Below, one piece after another: positions 19,393 to 28,854 of a DNA stretch of 64,000 bases. A model generated the notes under the pieces. It did not search any database, had not been told where the DNA came from, and worked only from the letters and a program-made list of their open reading frames with translations. Made by a program: the position numbers and the translations under genes. The stretch lies in contig CAMAYU010000002.1 in NCBI GenBank assembly GCA_945862235.1, forward strand, positions 58,025 to 122,024, in the 5' to 3' direction. Every line of letters starts with the position of its first letter. The stretch's first letter is position 1. The DNA comes from Schlesneria paludicola DSM 18645 (GTDB lineage: Bacteria > Planctomycetota > Planctomycetia > Planctomycetales > Planctomycetaceae).

Positions 19393-20400
19393 GTGTTCGG
19401 AACGATGGCGATGGTAGGGGCGACGGGCGCGGTCGGTCGCATCATGTTGCAGTTGCTGGAAGAGCGGCCGATGCTCGCGAAGACGTATCGGTTCTTGGCA
19501 TCGGCTCGCAGTGCTGGGACGACGATCCAGTTCAAAGGTCAGGACTACACGGTTGAGTTGCTCGAACCTGCCGCGTTCAAGGGTGTCGATCTCGTCATTG
19601 CCAGCACGCCAGACGAAGTTGCCGCTGAATACCTGCCGCACGCGATCGCCGCCGGTTGCAAGGTGATCGATGAGTCGGGCTACTTCCGTATGCACGACGA
19701 CGTGGCGCTGGTCATTCCTGAGATCAACCCGCAAGACGCGCTCAACGCGAAGGGGATCATCGCCAGCCCGAACTGCTCGACGACACAGATGGCGCTCGCG
19801 CTGAAGCCGCTCCACGACGCAGCCCGAGTCCGCCGCGTGGTCGTCAGCACCTACCAAGCGGTCAGCGGTGCGGGTCTCGCCGGAACGGACGATCTCTACG
19901 GCGCGACACGCGCGGTCCTCGACAAGACCACCTACGAACAGCAAGCGTTCAAGTCGCCAATCGCGTTCAACGCCATCCCGCAAATCGGTGGCTTCAAGGA
20001 ACAGGGCTACACCAGCGAAGAGATGAAGATGGTCTACGAGACTCGCAAGATTCTCGGTGACCAATCGATCATGGTCTGCCCGACGTGCGTGCGCATCCCG
20101 GTCGCCAACTGCCACAGCGAAACGATCCTCGTCGAAACCGAACGCCCGATCTCGGTCGAAGAGGCAAAGAAACTCTTCTCGGCGTTCCCCGGCATCAAAG
20201 TCGTGGACGAAGAAGTACAAGGCGGCTACCCGATGCCCTGCACCTGCACCGGCAGCGACCTCGTCTTCATCGGCCGCATCCGGAAAGACCTCACCAACCC
20301 GAACGGCCTCACGTTCTGGTGCGTCAGCGACAACCTGCGAAAAGGGGCGGCGACCAACGCCATCCAGATCGCCGAACTGCTGGCCAAGCACCACGAGTGA
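19393..20400 (+). CDS. asd: aspartate-semialdehyde dehydrogenase
   Basis: 335 residues. It reduces aspartyl phosphate to aspartate semialdehyde, the branch point for lysine/diaminopimelate and threonine/methionine. It has the NADP-binding MVGATGAVGRIML, catalytic C128 in IASPNCSTTQ, and QGGYPMPCTCTGSDLVFIGR near the C-terminus. GTG at 19393 with AGAAGGAAG upstream gives the normal family length; the longer frame to 19036 adds 119 unrelated residues. The next gene, lysA, is in the same pathway. Confidence 0.95.
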   Translation: MFGTMAMVGATGAVGRIMLQLLEERPMLAKTYRFLASARSAGTTIQFKGQDYTVELLEPAAFKGVDLVIASTPDEVAAEYLPHAIAAGCKVIDESGYFRMHDDVALVIPEINPQDALNAKGIIASPNCSTTQMALALKPLHDAARVRRVVVSTYQAVSGAGLAGTDDLYGATRAVLDKTTYEQQAFKSPIAFNAIPQIGGFKEQGYTSEEMKMVYETRKILGDQSIMVCPTCVRIPVANCHSETILVETERPISVEEAKKLFSAFPGIKVVDEEVQGGYPMPCTCTGSDLVFIGRIRKDLTNPNGLTFWCVSDNLRKGAATNAIQIAELLAKHHE

Positions 20401-20581
20401 GACCGATTGGAGTCGGCATCATGCCAATTGGTCCAGTGCATGATGGATGGGCCGATGAGACTTTCGCGGCTGGCAAGTCCCGTTTGTTACGTCGGACTCC
20501 GATGCCCGATGGGATGTACTCATCCCAATCTAAGTTCTTCAACACGCAGAAAACTCATGTTTTGACTTTCAGGAACCCAAC

Positions 20582-21856
20582 GTGACGAACTTTGACTACC
20601 GTGACGGCGAACTGTTTTGCGAAGACGTTTCAGTGGCGGACCTTGCCGAGCAGTATGGGACTCCGTTGTGGGTCTACTCGAAAGCGTTTCTGCTGGGACA
20701 ACTGAGGCAGATTCAGATTGCGTTTGCCGAGGTCGATCCGGTCATCTGTTACTCGGTGAAGGCGAACTCGACGCTGGGCGTGCTGAAGGTGATGCACGAG
20801 GCGGGGAGTAGCTTTGATGTGGTGTCGGGTGGCGAGCTGTACCGCGTGAAGGCGTCGGGGGCCGACACGTCGAAGGTCGTCTTCGCGGGAGTTGGCAAGA
20901 CTGACGACGAGATTCGGTTCGCGCTGGAGAACGACATCCTGATGTTCGATGTCGAGAGCGAAGCGGAACTCGATGCCATCGCGGCCGTTGCCGGCTCGAT
21001 GGGAAAAATCGGTCGCGTGGCGCTGCGGCTCAATCCGGACATCGACGCGAAGACTCATGCCAAGACGACGACGGGCAAGAAGGGGAACAAGTTCGGGATG
21101 GACATCGAGCGGTTCCGCGAACTGGCTGCTAAGGTGCTGCGAGACAAGCGACTCGCGCTGAAGGGGATCCACATGCACCTCGGCTCGCCGATCTTGACGA
21201 CCGATCCGTATGAGGCCGCCGGGGCGAAGGCGATCGAGGTTGTTGAGGCTCTGCGGCGTGACGGTCACGACATCAACTGGATCAATCTGGGAGGCGGCTT
21301 CGGAATCAGCTACCGCGAAAACGAAGGGCTGCCCGCATCTGAGTACGCGAAGGTGATCGTCCCCGCCGTCAAAGCGGCCAAGTGCCGACTGGCCCTCGAA
21401 CCGGGCCGGTTCATCGTCGGCAACTCGTGTGTCCTCATCAGCCGCGTCGTCTATACGAAGCGAGAAGGAGGCAAACTGTTCGTCATTCAAGACGGAGCGA
21501 TGAACGACCTGATTCGTCCGGCGATGTACGACAGTTTCCATCGAGTCTGGCCGGTGAAGCCCGCCGTCGCGATGCCGTCCAACGTCGAAGGTGAAATCGC
21601 CGGGTGCGAGAAGACCGACGTTGTCGGCCCGGTTTGCGAATCGTCCGATTACTTCGCGAAAGACCGTTACCTGCCACCGATGCAACGCGGCGACCTGATG
21701 GCGATCTTCAGCGCGGGAGCCTACGGCACCGCCATGAGCAGCAACTACAACTCGCGCCCCCGCGCGACCGAGCTACTCGTAGACGGCACGACCGTCAAAG
21801 TCATCCGCCGCCGTGAGACGTATGCCGACTTGGTGGCTCACGAGTTGGATGTGTGA
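20582..21856 (+). CDS. lysA: diaminopimelate decarboxylase
   Basis: 424 residues, PLP-dependent fold-III decarboxylase making lysine from meso-diaminopimelate. The PLP lysine is K60 in ICYSVKANS; also visible are [30 protein letters not shown] and [14 protein letters not shown] start at 20582 with AGGAA upstream. The 181-bp gap from asd has no gene. A family E double hairpin with a T-run follows and is a probable terminator. Confidence 0.96.
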   Translation: MTNFDYRDGELFCEDVSVADLAEQYGTPLWVYSKAFLLGQLRQIQIAFAEVDPVICYSVKANSTLGVLKVMHEAGSSFDVVSGGELYRVKASGADTSKVVFAGVGKTDDEIRFALENDILMFDVESEAELDAIAAVAGSMGKIGRVALRLNPDIDAKTHAKTTTGKKGNKFGMDIERFRELAAKVLRDKRLALKGIHMHLGSPILTTDPYEAAGAKAIEVVEALRRDGHDINWINLGGGFGISYRENEGLPASEYAKVIVPAVKAAKCRLALEPGRFIVGNSCVLISRVVYTKREGGKLFVIQDGAMNDLIRPAMYDSFHRVWPVKPAVAMPSNVEGEIAGCEKTDVVGPVCESSDYFAKDRYLPPMQRGDLMAIFSAGAYGTAMSSNYNSRPRATELLVDGTTVKVIRRRETYADLVAHELDV

Positions 21857-21875
21857 TGCGGCGTGTTTCACGTTG

Positions 21876-21990
21876 GAAGTCCGGCTTAGCTTTGTCAGCC
21901 GGACTTCTCTCTTCGTGATGACAACGACGTGTGGAGGTTTTCTACCAGAGAGAAGTCCGGCTTTTGGAAAAGCCGGACTTCATTTTTTTC
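21876..21990. repeat. double hairpin, family E, acting as lysA terminator
   Basis: GAAGTCCGGCTTAGCTTTGT pairs within itself via AGCCGGACTTC (21876-21907). A second hairpin GAAGTCCGGCTTTTGG...AGCCGGACTTC (21952-21981) is followed by ATTTTTTT, so it should work as an intrinsic terminator on the plus strand. Confidence 0.85.
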
Positions 21991-22316
21991 CAGCCGCGCC
22001 GTTTCAACCGGCAAGGTTTGACTCGACGGCATCCGCCGCACGATCCGAGCGACCCGTGGCATCCGAACGCCGTGCTTGACTCTCGTGTTGCGCGAGCCGC
22101 CCCCGTGGACAGGTTGGACTCACTTCGCTCCGGCGGTCGATGCGACTGCGGTCGAGTAAGGTGATTTGTGTCGGTCGAGGTGAAATGTCGTTGTTTCGTC
22201 TCATCGTGCGTTCGTAGCATCGGGCACGGTCTCGGTGTTGGAAACGGAAAGTAGTTGCACGGATGCTCACGCCGAGTGTGTTGCGAAGAGTCGTCGTGTA
22301 ATTGCGGAGTCTGCGA
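21991..22316 (+). other. leader region of the HEAT-repeat gene
   Basis: 326 bp without a supported gene, palindrome or recognisable motif. The TTG five codons before the chosen start is in frame but has no ribosome site. Confidence 0.4.
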
Positions 22317-24554
22317 ATGGCCCGGCTTCGTCGAGTGTTAATTGCGAGTATGGCTTGTGGGGCGATGTGCCTTCATGGGGCAGCGTCGTCGTGGGCACAA
22401 CCGGCTCCCGGCAAATTGGCCGCCGCGCCCGATCCCTCACCGCTGCTCGTCGAGCCGAAGACTCCCGAAGAGTACTTCGCCAGCACGTTATTGATGGTCG
22501 ATCTCGCGCGAATGGACTTGGCTCGCAAGTATCTCGATCAGTTCGACTCGGGATCACCCGACGACGAGCTGATGCTCAAAATTCGGGACAAGCACGGCAC
22601 GAGCGAATTCGTCAAACTGGCTCGGATCCAAGAGCTGCAACCCCTTTCGGCTCAACTGCTCGACCGTCTCAATACTCTCGCTCGCAAGCAGTCGGAAGAC
22701 CCGGCGTTTGTGGACGGCTTGATCGCGAGACTGATCGGTGACCCGACACAACGCGAACTGGCGACGCGCGAATTGCGTAATGCCGGGCCGCGAGCGGTCC
22801 CACAGATACTGAAGCAAATGAGTCGGCCCGAGATGGCCGAGCGGCAGGACACATTGGTGATCGCCCTCACGAGGATGGGTCGCCAGATCGTGCCCCCGCT
22901 GCTGGGAGGACTCGATGCGCCGGAGGACCGTGTGCGGGCAGCCGTGATCGAAGTACTGGGCATCTTGGAAGCGAACGAAGCGATTCCCTACTTGTGGTTC
23001 CCCGCGTTCTCTGAGGCCCAGCCAAGCGGTGTTCGCATGGCAGCACAGCGCACGCTGGCGAAGCTCATCACTGGCTCGAAAGAGAAAACGGATCGCCTGT
23101 CGTCCATCACCGCCTCCAACGAGTTGCGGCGGTTGGCCAAGATGCTGTTCCAGAAGCCAGACCTGTTGCCGCGTGAGGCCGATCGGTCGGTCCTCATCTG
23201 GGGCTGGGACGCGGATGCCGGGACGGCCATGTCGAAAACGCACTCGCCCCAAATCGCGGCGATGCTGCTTTCATCGCGATTCGCGCGTCAGTCGTTGGCC
23301 TTGTCGCCAGATCAGTCTGAGCCGCAGCGACAGTACCTGGCCTCGTTACTTGGTTTGGAAGTCTTGCAGAACGGCTGGGACAAGCCGCGCAGTGTCGATC
23401 CCGGCACCGCGATGTACCTCGCCCTGACAGCGGGAGAAGAAACCGTCTCACAAGTTCTGGCCGACGCCTTGGAGGCGAGTCAACCGGCAACAGCGGTGGC
23501 GGCTCTCGAAGTCCTCGGCCAGATTGGAACGCGCGAGCAGTTGCAGGGGCTGAAAGGGCTGAAGTCGCCTGTCCTTGCCGCATTGAACGCGCCCGATGCC
23601 CGCATCCAATTCGCGGCTGCGACCACGATCCTGCGCATCGAGCCGAAGAATAGTTTCCCCGGCGCGAACCGTGTCGTCTCCGTCTTGGCTCGTGCATTGA
23701 CCGATCCTGGCCAAGCACGCGCCGTGGTGATCGATGCCGACCAAGGACGCGCCAGCCGCACCGCGGCCTACCTGAAGGATGCCGGGTTCGAGGGGATGAT
23801 GGCTTCGACGGGCCGCGATGGGTTTGAGAAGGCGGCGAATTCGGCGGGCGTCGATGTCATTGTGGTTCATGCCAACTGCATCCGCTGGGAGCTGACTCAA
23901 ACCTTGTCGAACATTCGCGCCGATGCCCGAACGGCGGCGATCCCGGTCGTGGTCTACGGTGCAGACTCAACGCGAGCCGATGTTGATCGGTTGGTCGCTC
24001 GCAATTCCCCTGCGACGTTCGTGGCGGAGTCCGCTTCGTCGAACGATTTCAATCATCAATTCAAGCCGTTCGCAGACGGGCTGAAGTCCCCGATGTTGTC
24101 GGCTGGTGAGCGGAACCAGCAGAAAGTCTCGGCCGCCTACTGGTTGGCGACTCTCGTCACCGGACGCGGCTCGAAAGTGTTTGATGTCTCGCAGGCGGAA
24201 AAGGAATTGGCGCTCGTGATCGAGTCCCCCGATGCTGGCCCCAACGCCATCGTCGCACTCGGCGGTCTCCCGAGTGGTGCAGCCCAACGGCGGCTATCCG
24301 AAGTCGCGTTAAACACACAGTTGGATGCTGGTCTGCGTGAAGCGGCAGCCTCTCAGTTGGGCTATCACATTCAACGGTTCGGCCTGTTGCTGACTAAGGA
24401 CGGTGTCGCAGCGGTTCACTCCGGTTGGGTCGCGGCGGAACAACCCTCGGTCAAATCGGCGCTGGCAGGCGTGATCGGCACACTCCGTCCGAACGCAACG
24501 CTCGTTGGCGAACGCCTTCAGCAGTTCCCGACTCCAGCAGCTCGGACTCCGTGA
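22317..24554 (+). CDS. exported HEAT-repeat protein with degenerate receiver-like domain
   Basis: 745 residues. The N-terminus (MARLRRVLIASMACGAMCLH) is a signal peptide ending near AQPA. Residues about 60-460 and 590-740 are helical HEAT/Armadillo-like repeats (PQILKQMSRPEMAERQDTLV, VRMAAQRTLAKLI, TAVAALEVLGQIGTREQL). Residues about 468-590 read like a two-component receiver: AVVIDADQGRASRTAAYLKD, a helix ASTGRDGFEKAANS, then DVIVVHANC and IPVVVYGADS. The acidic pair is partly kept (D473, D475), but the phospho-acceptor Asp is H518 and the conserved Lys is missing. GGAG precedes the ATG at 22317. Function unknown; probably a periplasmic scaffold. Confidence 0.8.
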   Translation: MARLRRVLIASMACGAMCLHGAASSWAQPAPGKLAAAPDPSPLLVEPKTPEEYFASTLLMVDLARMDLARKYLDQFDSGSPDDELMLKIRDKHGTSEFVKLARIQELQPLSAQLLDRLNTLARKQSEDPAFVDGLIARLIGDPTQRELATRELRNAGPRAVPQILKQMSRPEMAERQDTLVIALTRMGRQIVPPLLGGLDAPEDRVRAAVIEVLGILEANEAIPYLWFPAFSEAQPSGVRMAAQRTLAKLITGSKEKTDRLSSITASNELRRLAKMLFQKPDLLPREADRSVLIWGWDADAGTAMSKTHSPQIAAMLLSSRFARQSLALSPDQSEPQRQYLASLLGLEVLQNGWDKPRSVDPGTAMYLALTAGEETVSQVLADALEASQPATAVAALEVLGQIGTREQLQGLKGLKSPVLAALNAPDARIQFAAATTILRIEPKNSFPGANRVVSVLARALTDPGQARAVVIDADQGRASRTAAYLKDAGFEGMMASTGRDGFEKAANSAGVDVIVVHANCIRWELTQTLSNIRADARTAAIPVVVYGADSTRADVDRLVARNSPATFVAESASSNDFNHQFKPFADGLKSPMLSAGERNQQKVSAAYWLATLVTGRGSKVFDVSQAEKELALVIESPDAGPNAIVALGGLPSGAAQRRLSEVALNTQLDAGLREAAASQLGYHIQRFGLLLTKDGVAAVHSGWVAAEQPSVKSALAGVIGTLRPNATLVGERLQQFPTPAARTP

Positions 24555-24571
24555 GACGGCTGGCTTCAAAC

Positions 24572-24641
24572 AGTAGGACGGGTACTCTTGCCTGTCCGTT
24601 TTTCTTCTGACAAGACTGACGGGCGGGAGTGCCCGTCCTAC
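24572..24641. repeat. palindrome, family F (GTAGGACGGGCACTC)
   Basis: GTAGGACGGGTACTCTTGCC and GGGAGTGCCCGTCCTAC face each other between convergent genes. Related to 30805-30868. Confidence 0.88.
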
Positions 24642-24644
24642 GAG

Positions 24645-27600
24645 TCACTTTTTCCCATGCTCCGCCGGGTTCGTCGTGTTTCGCAGAGTTGAGAGGTATT
24701 GGACCAGATCGCGCACGTCCGACTTGGTGAGTTTTTTGACGAGGTCTTCGGGCATCCCGGACTTCCCCACGGCGCGGTCTTCAATGGCCGACTTCTCCAG
24801 CACGACGATCGCTCCCTCGGGCTTTTGCAGTTGGATGCGCTGACCATCATCGGACTTGATGATTCCCGCGTGGACCTTGCCGTCGGCCATTTGCAGGATC
24901 GCCGTTTCAAACCCCTTCGCGATCTGCTTGTTCGGATCGACCATTGCTTCGAGCAGGTATTCGCGAGTCTTGTCGAGTCCGCTGCGCGACAGGTCGGGAC
25001 CGACTTCGCCGCCGTTGCCGTCGATCTTGTGACAGCGGCGACACGAGACTTCGCTGCGTCCGAAGAAGATTTCTTTACCACGCACATCGTTCCCACCCGC
25101 CAGAGATTCGCGATAGTCACGGAGGTGATCGTCGGGCTTGCGCGTCGCATCGAACGCAGCCACTTGTTCCAGCATCGTCTTCGTTGCGCGCGCCTTCGCG
25201 GCATCCAACAGGTCGAGCTGCACGGCCTCGGGCGTTTCGCGCTTGGCCAATCGCGCGAGCCACTGATCGAGGACCGCATCCGCGTCGTCTCGCTTGAGTG
25301 TGGCGAGCGTGCTGATCGCGGCTTGCTGCTCGGGGACCGAGTCACTCGTCATCGTCTCGGCCAGCAGTGTGACGGCACGAGCGGGATCGGTCGTGATGAT
25401 CTGGCGTCGAGCCTCGCTGCGGAGACCGGGATCGACATCCTTCAGCGAGACTTCCACGACCGACTTGAGCTGCGGACTCTTGATCGCGGCGAGCGCCCGC
25501 AACGAAGCGACTCGCTCGGACGACGGACGGATCACGTCCTGAATGATGTCGAGCAACAGCGGCTCGGCGACTTTGATCTCGTACCGCGCGGCCAATTTCG
25601 CAGCCGATTCGCGAATCACGCCACTCCCACCAAACAGCGGGATCATCACCGGTTGCACGGCGCTGGCCACGTCAATCGCGCGCGACTTCAGTGGGCGAAA
25701 GTCGCCGAGGACCCGATCCAGCGGAGGTGGTGAGTTCCAATCGAGCAGCTCTGAGATCGCTTCGACACGCAGCGTGTCGTCGAGCAGCGGGTTAGCGGCC
25801 AATGATGCAACGACCTTCGCGTGGTCGAGCGTCCCGAGGCGGAAGTTGGCGTTCATCACGCGACGCAGCAGCGGATCGGACAGCCCCGGTTTGTCAGACA
25901 GCTTCGCGAGCGACGGCATCGCGTCGAGGATCGGCACGTCGTGAATGGCTCGCGCCGCTTCCAAGACCACGAGTGGCTCGGCATCGTTGAGGAAGGCCGC
26001 GACGCCCACATCGGCCTTGCGCCGCAGGGCGAGGACCGCGCCGAGTCGCTCGGCGGGCGACGGCCTCTTCGCAGCATCGACCAGCGTCTTCACGTCGGCC
26101 GCGTTGACGAGGCCGATCACGGCCGCATGCCTCAACGTCGCGTCGGCATCCGCATTTTGAGCGAGCAACTCAAACAACGGCCCGACCGCCGATTTGTCCT
26201 TCACGCTCCCCAAGGCCAACGCGGCGAAGGCTCTCACCCGCTCGCTGTCATCCTTTAAGAGACCGATCAAGCCCGGCGCGGCGTCTTGATAAGCAGCCTC
26301 ACCGCAGACTTTGGCGACCTGTGCGCGAATTTCGGGAACGACATCTTTGAAGAGCGGAAGAATGTCCTTCAACACGGCGGGCTTCGCACGGCCCAGTTGA
26401 CCGAGTCCCCAGATGCCGTGCAGCCGGTCGAAGAGTCCCTCACCCTTCGTCGCGGATTGAAGCAACACGTCTGTCGAGTTCTTCTCGGCCAATGCCATCT
26501 GCGCCTGAAGGCGAATGCGGTAGTCGGGATGTCCGAGCAAATTGCCAAGTTCGCGCGGTTCTCGTTGAGCGAAGCCTTCCTTCATCAAGCGTCCGACTTC
26601 GCTCACGAGCGGCGTGGTCCCGTGTTGCTGATCGCGAAACCGATAGAGCCGCCCCTTGCCGATCCCATTCCAACCATCGACCCAGTCCGAGACATACAGC
26701 CCGCCGTCGAAGCCGAAGTCCACGTCGGTCGCCAAGATCGACCAGAGGAACTCCTCATTGCCAGCCAATTCAAACGAGGCCCCCTTCGGGATCATGCTGA
26801 ATGTGCGGATGCCACTGTTGCCAGCGGTCCCTCGAAAATCGGCGAGGAAGAAATGGCCGCGATACTTCTCGTCGAGACCCGTGCCGGGATAGTAGCCCAG
26901 CCCCGACGGGCCATCGGCCACGTTGGTCACCGCCGGGACGATGTACGCCGCCTGACCGGGATGAGCCGGATACCACAGCTTCTCGCGATTCCAAGGGCCT
27001 CGGTCTTGAAGGTACTGGTAGTACATCCGCCAACCGGTGTCAGAATGCTGGACGAGGTGCATCCACCGCGCACGGTCGCCGCCGTCCGAGTTGTTGTCGC
27101 CGGTGAACAGATTGCCGAAATCGTCGAACGCCAGCTCCTGCGGATTGCGAAGCCCCGTGCAGAAGACCTCCAACTTCGTGCCATCCAATTCGCAGCGAAA
27201 GACTGCCCCCTGATCGGGCAAGTGCAGCTTCCCTTCCTTCGTTGGAACCGAGAAGCCGCGATCACCGATGGAGAAATAGAGCCGCCCATCGGGACCAATG
27301 ATCAGCCCGTGCATGTCGTGCCCGCGAAAGGCGACTCGCACCCCGAAACCGTCGTACAGAGCAACTCGCTCATCCGCTTTGCCGTCGCCGTCCTTGTCCG
27401 TCAGTTGCCATAGCTTAGGGATGCAGGTGTAGAACAGCTTGCCGTTGTGCGCGAGCACTCCCGCGCCAGTGCCGTCTTCGATGGCATTGAATCCATCGGC
27501 GAAGACCGTCGATTTGTCCGCCTTGCCGTCGCCATCGGTGTCTTCCAGCAGGCGGATCCGGTCGTGTTCGATCCCGTACTTCTTGATGTCATCGCCAAGA

Positions 27601-27965
27601 TACTTCTTGAAGAACGTGAGGCGATCCTCGACCGTTTGGGCAGCGAGATCGTCGTGCAACCAGTGCATGAAGTTCCGGTTATCAACGACTCCCTTCTGTT
27701 GGCGAAAGGTCTCGGCAACGAAGACGCGACCTCGCTCGTCGAAGCAAAACGCGACCGGGTTGGCGAGAGCCGGCTCCGCCGCCCACAGATCGATCTTCAT
27801 CCCGGCGGGAACTCGAAACCGGTGGATTGCCAACTCACCTTCATTCGACTTCTCGGCGATGGCGGGAGCGTAAGGCCCCGCAGCGAACACGACCGTTGCA
27901 CCAACAAACCAGGCAAGATGGGTAGCCACGAGTAAATGTCGAAGGCGATCTGATAGGCACTTCAC
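24645..27965 (-). CDS. PVC-type haem-binding protein (propeller, HEAT repeats, cytochrome c)
   Basis: 1106 residues. The GTG at 27965 gives a signal peptide (HLLVATHLAWFVGATVVFAA). Residues about 40-480 are a membrane-bound-dehydrogenase/glucose-sorbosone-type beta-propeller (GRVFVAETF, DGKADKSTVFADGFN, GPDGRLYFSIGDRGF, NPQELAFDDFGNLFTGDNNS). About 500-970 are HEAT repeats. The C-terminus is a single-haem cytochrome c domain with CRRCH in EVSCRRCHKIDGNGGEVGPD and a likely distal Met in KSGMPEDLVKKL. This architecture is characteristic of planctomycetes and verrucomicrobia and is thought to oxidise sugars or their derivatives in the periplasm; substrate unknown. Confidence 0.9.
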   Translation of the reverse strand: MKCLSDRLRHLLVATHLAWFVGATVVFAAGPYAPAIAEKSNEGELAIHRFRVPAGMKIDLWAAEPALANPVAFCFDERGRVFVAETFRQQKGVVDNRNFMHWLHDDLAAQTVEDRLTFFKKYLGDDIKKYGIEHDRIRLLEDTDGDGKADKSTVFADGFNAIEDGTGAGVLAHNGKLFYTCIPKLWQLTDKDGDGKADERVALYDGFGVRVAFRGHDMHGLIIGPDGRLYFSIGDRGFSVPTKEGKLHLPDQGAVFRCELDGTKLEVFCTGLRNPQELAFDDFGNLFTGDNNSDGGDRARWMHLVQHSDTGWRMYYQYLQDRGPWNREKLWYPAHPGQAAYIVPAVTNVADGPSGLGYYPGTGLDEKYRGHFFLADFRGTAGNSGIRTFSMIPKGASFELAGNEEFLWSILATDVDFGFDGGLYVSDWVDGWNGIGKGRLYRFRDQQHGTTPLVSEVGRLMKEGFAQREPRELGNLLGHPDYRIRLQAQMALAEKNSTDVLLQSATKGEGLFDRLHGIWGLGQLGRAKPAVLKDILPLFKDVVPEIRAQVAKVCGEAAYQDAAPGLIGLLKDDSERVRAFAALALGSVKDKSAVGPLFELLAQNADADATLRHAAVIGLVNAADVKTLVDAAKRPSPAERLGAVLALRRKADVGVAAFLNDAEPLVVLEAARAIHDVPILDAMPSLAKLSDKPGLSDPLLRRVMNANFRLGTLDHAKVVASLAANPLLDDTLRVEAISELLDWNSPPPLDRVLGDFRPLKSRAIDVASAVQPVMIPLFGGSGVIRESAAKLAARYEIKVAEPLLLDIIQDVIRPSSERVASLRALAAIKSPQLKSVVEVSLKDVDPGLRSEARRQIITTDPARAVTLLAETMTSDSVPEQQAAISTLATLKRDDADAVLDQWLARLAKRETPEAVQLDLLDAAKARATKTMLEQVAAFDATRKPDDHLRDYRESLAGGNDVRGKEIFFGRSEVSCRRCHKIDGNGGEVGPDLSRSGLDKTREYLLEAMVDPNKQIAKGFETAILQMADGKVHAGIIKSDDGQRIQLQKPEGAIVVLEKSAIEDRAVGKSGMPEDLVKKLTKSDVRDLVQYLSTLRNTTNPAEHGKK

Positions 27966-28334
27966 GACGTGAACCTCAAGAGAATGTGAACCGGCTGGCG
28001 GTCTATCACCGGCCGCGACGAATCGGAACCAAATACCGAAAAGCGGTGTTCGTTCAGTATAGACCCGCCTGAAGTTGGTCGCGAGTTGGCCAGTTTCTAC
28101 TACGAACGGACTCGCTGTCAGTAATTTGCCCGGCCACAAATTGGCCATGTGTAGCGAAGCAACTCCGTCAATTTGACGCGTCAACTGCCATTCCAGTTCG
28201 AGTCCAGAAAAATTAAAAGGCTTTTACTGCAATCTGTTTCGGCGAAAACTGCCGATGCAGGCTTGCCTTGGGTGTAATAATTGCGTGCACAGCCGATGGG
28301 CAAGACGCACCTCAGTTTCTACGGAAGGAAAACC
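27966..28334. other. divergent intergenic region, haem protein and csrA
   Basis: 369 bp between divergent genes, expected to carry both promoters. A TAATAA-type box is present near 28278 but no matching -35 was found. No palindrome, unlike most gaps here. Confidence 0.45.
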
Positions 28335-28532
28335 ATGTTAGTTCTCACACGAGGTTTGAAGCAGCAGATTGTGATTGGCGACCAGTTGGTTGTTGTGACC
28401 GTGCTGGAAGTCAAAGGTGGACGAGTCCGCCTTGGGATCGAAGCTCCCGCGGATGTTGCCATCCGCCGAATGGAGATCGCCGATCCGAGTGAACACAAGG
28501 AGCCGGGAAATCTCTTGGTGACCGGAAGGTGA
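28335..28532 (+). CDS. csrA: carbon storage regulator / translational repressor
   Basis: 65 residues, starting MLVLTRGLKQQIVIGDQLVV. The RNA-binding strand RVRLGIEAPADVAIRRMEI is complete. It is a dimeric RNA-binding protein that blocks translation at GGA motifs. AAGGAA lies just before the ATG at 28335. GlgC, a classical target of CsrA in Escherichia coli, is the next gene 322 bp downstream; direct regulation here is inference. Confidence 0.95.
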   Translation: MLVLTRGLKQQIVIGDQLVVVTVLEVKGGRVRLGIEAPADVAIRRMEIADPSEHKEPGNLLVTGR

Positions 28533-28854
28533 GTGTCACTCCGCTGATTCCCTCCAAGGCTGTCGCACGCCCCAGTCGTGCATGAAAAGCCTTTCCCGCC
28601 AGAACGACTCTGTCACGGCTTGGCTCGCCCCTGCGAGTCAGTGCGATGGGTGGTCGTGCCTTGGAACGTGAGCGACGAACACGATTCGTCCCGACACGAT
28701 TCGTCCCGACACTCCAAAATCTCTCCGCCGAACGATAACCTGACGCCGCCTGTGCGAGTCCCGATGCTCGCCGCGGAGTTTCGTTTCTCGTGTCCGGCTG
28801 CACGCTGTCCACTGCGTCGAGCCAGAGTCGTGGTTTCATGGAAGGGGTTCGTCG
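28533..28854 (+). other. gap between csrA and glgC
   Basis: 322 bp with no supported gene. It holds a perfect 15-bp tandem duplication (ACGATTCGTCCCGAC, two copies, 28681-28710). The glgC leader ends GGAAGGGGTTCGTCG before ATG; the GGA within it could bind CsrA, which is speculative. Confidence 0.5.

Noticed and set aside
26286..27413. A 375-residue plus-strand frame opposite the haem-protein gene
   Set aside because: No recognisable domain, and the minus-strand propeller and HEAT motifs are continuous across it.
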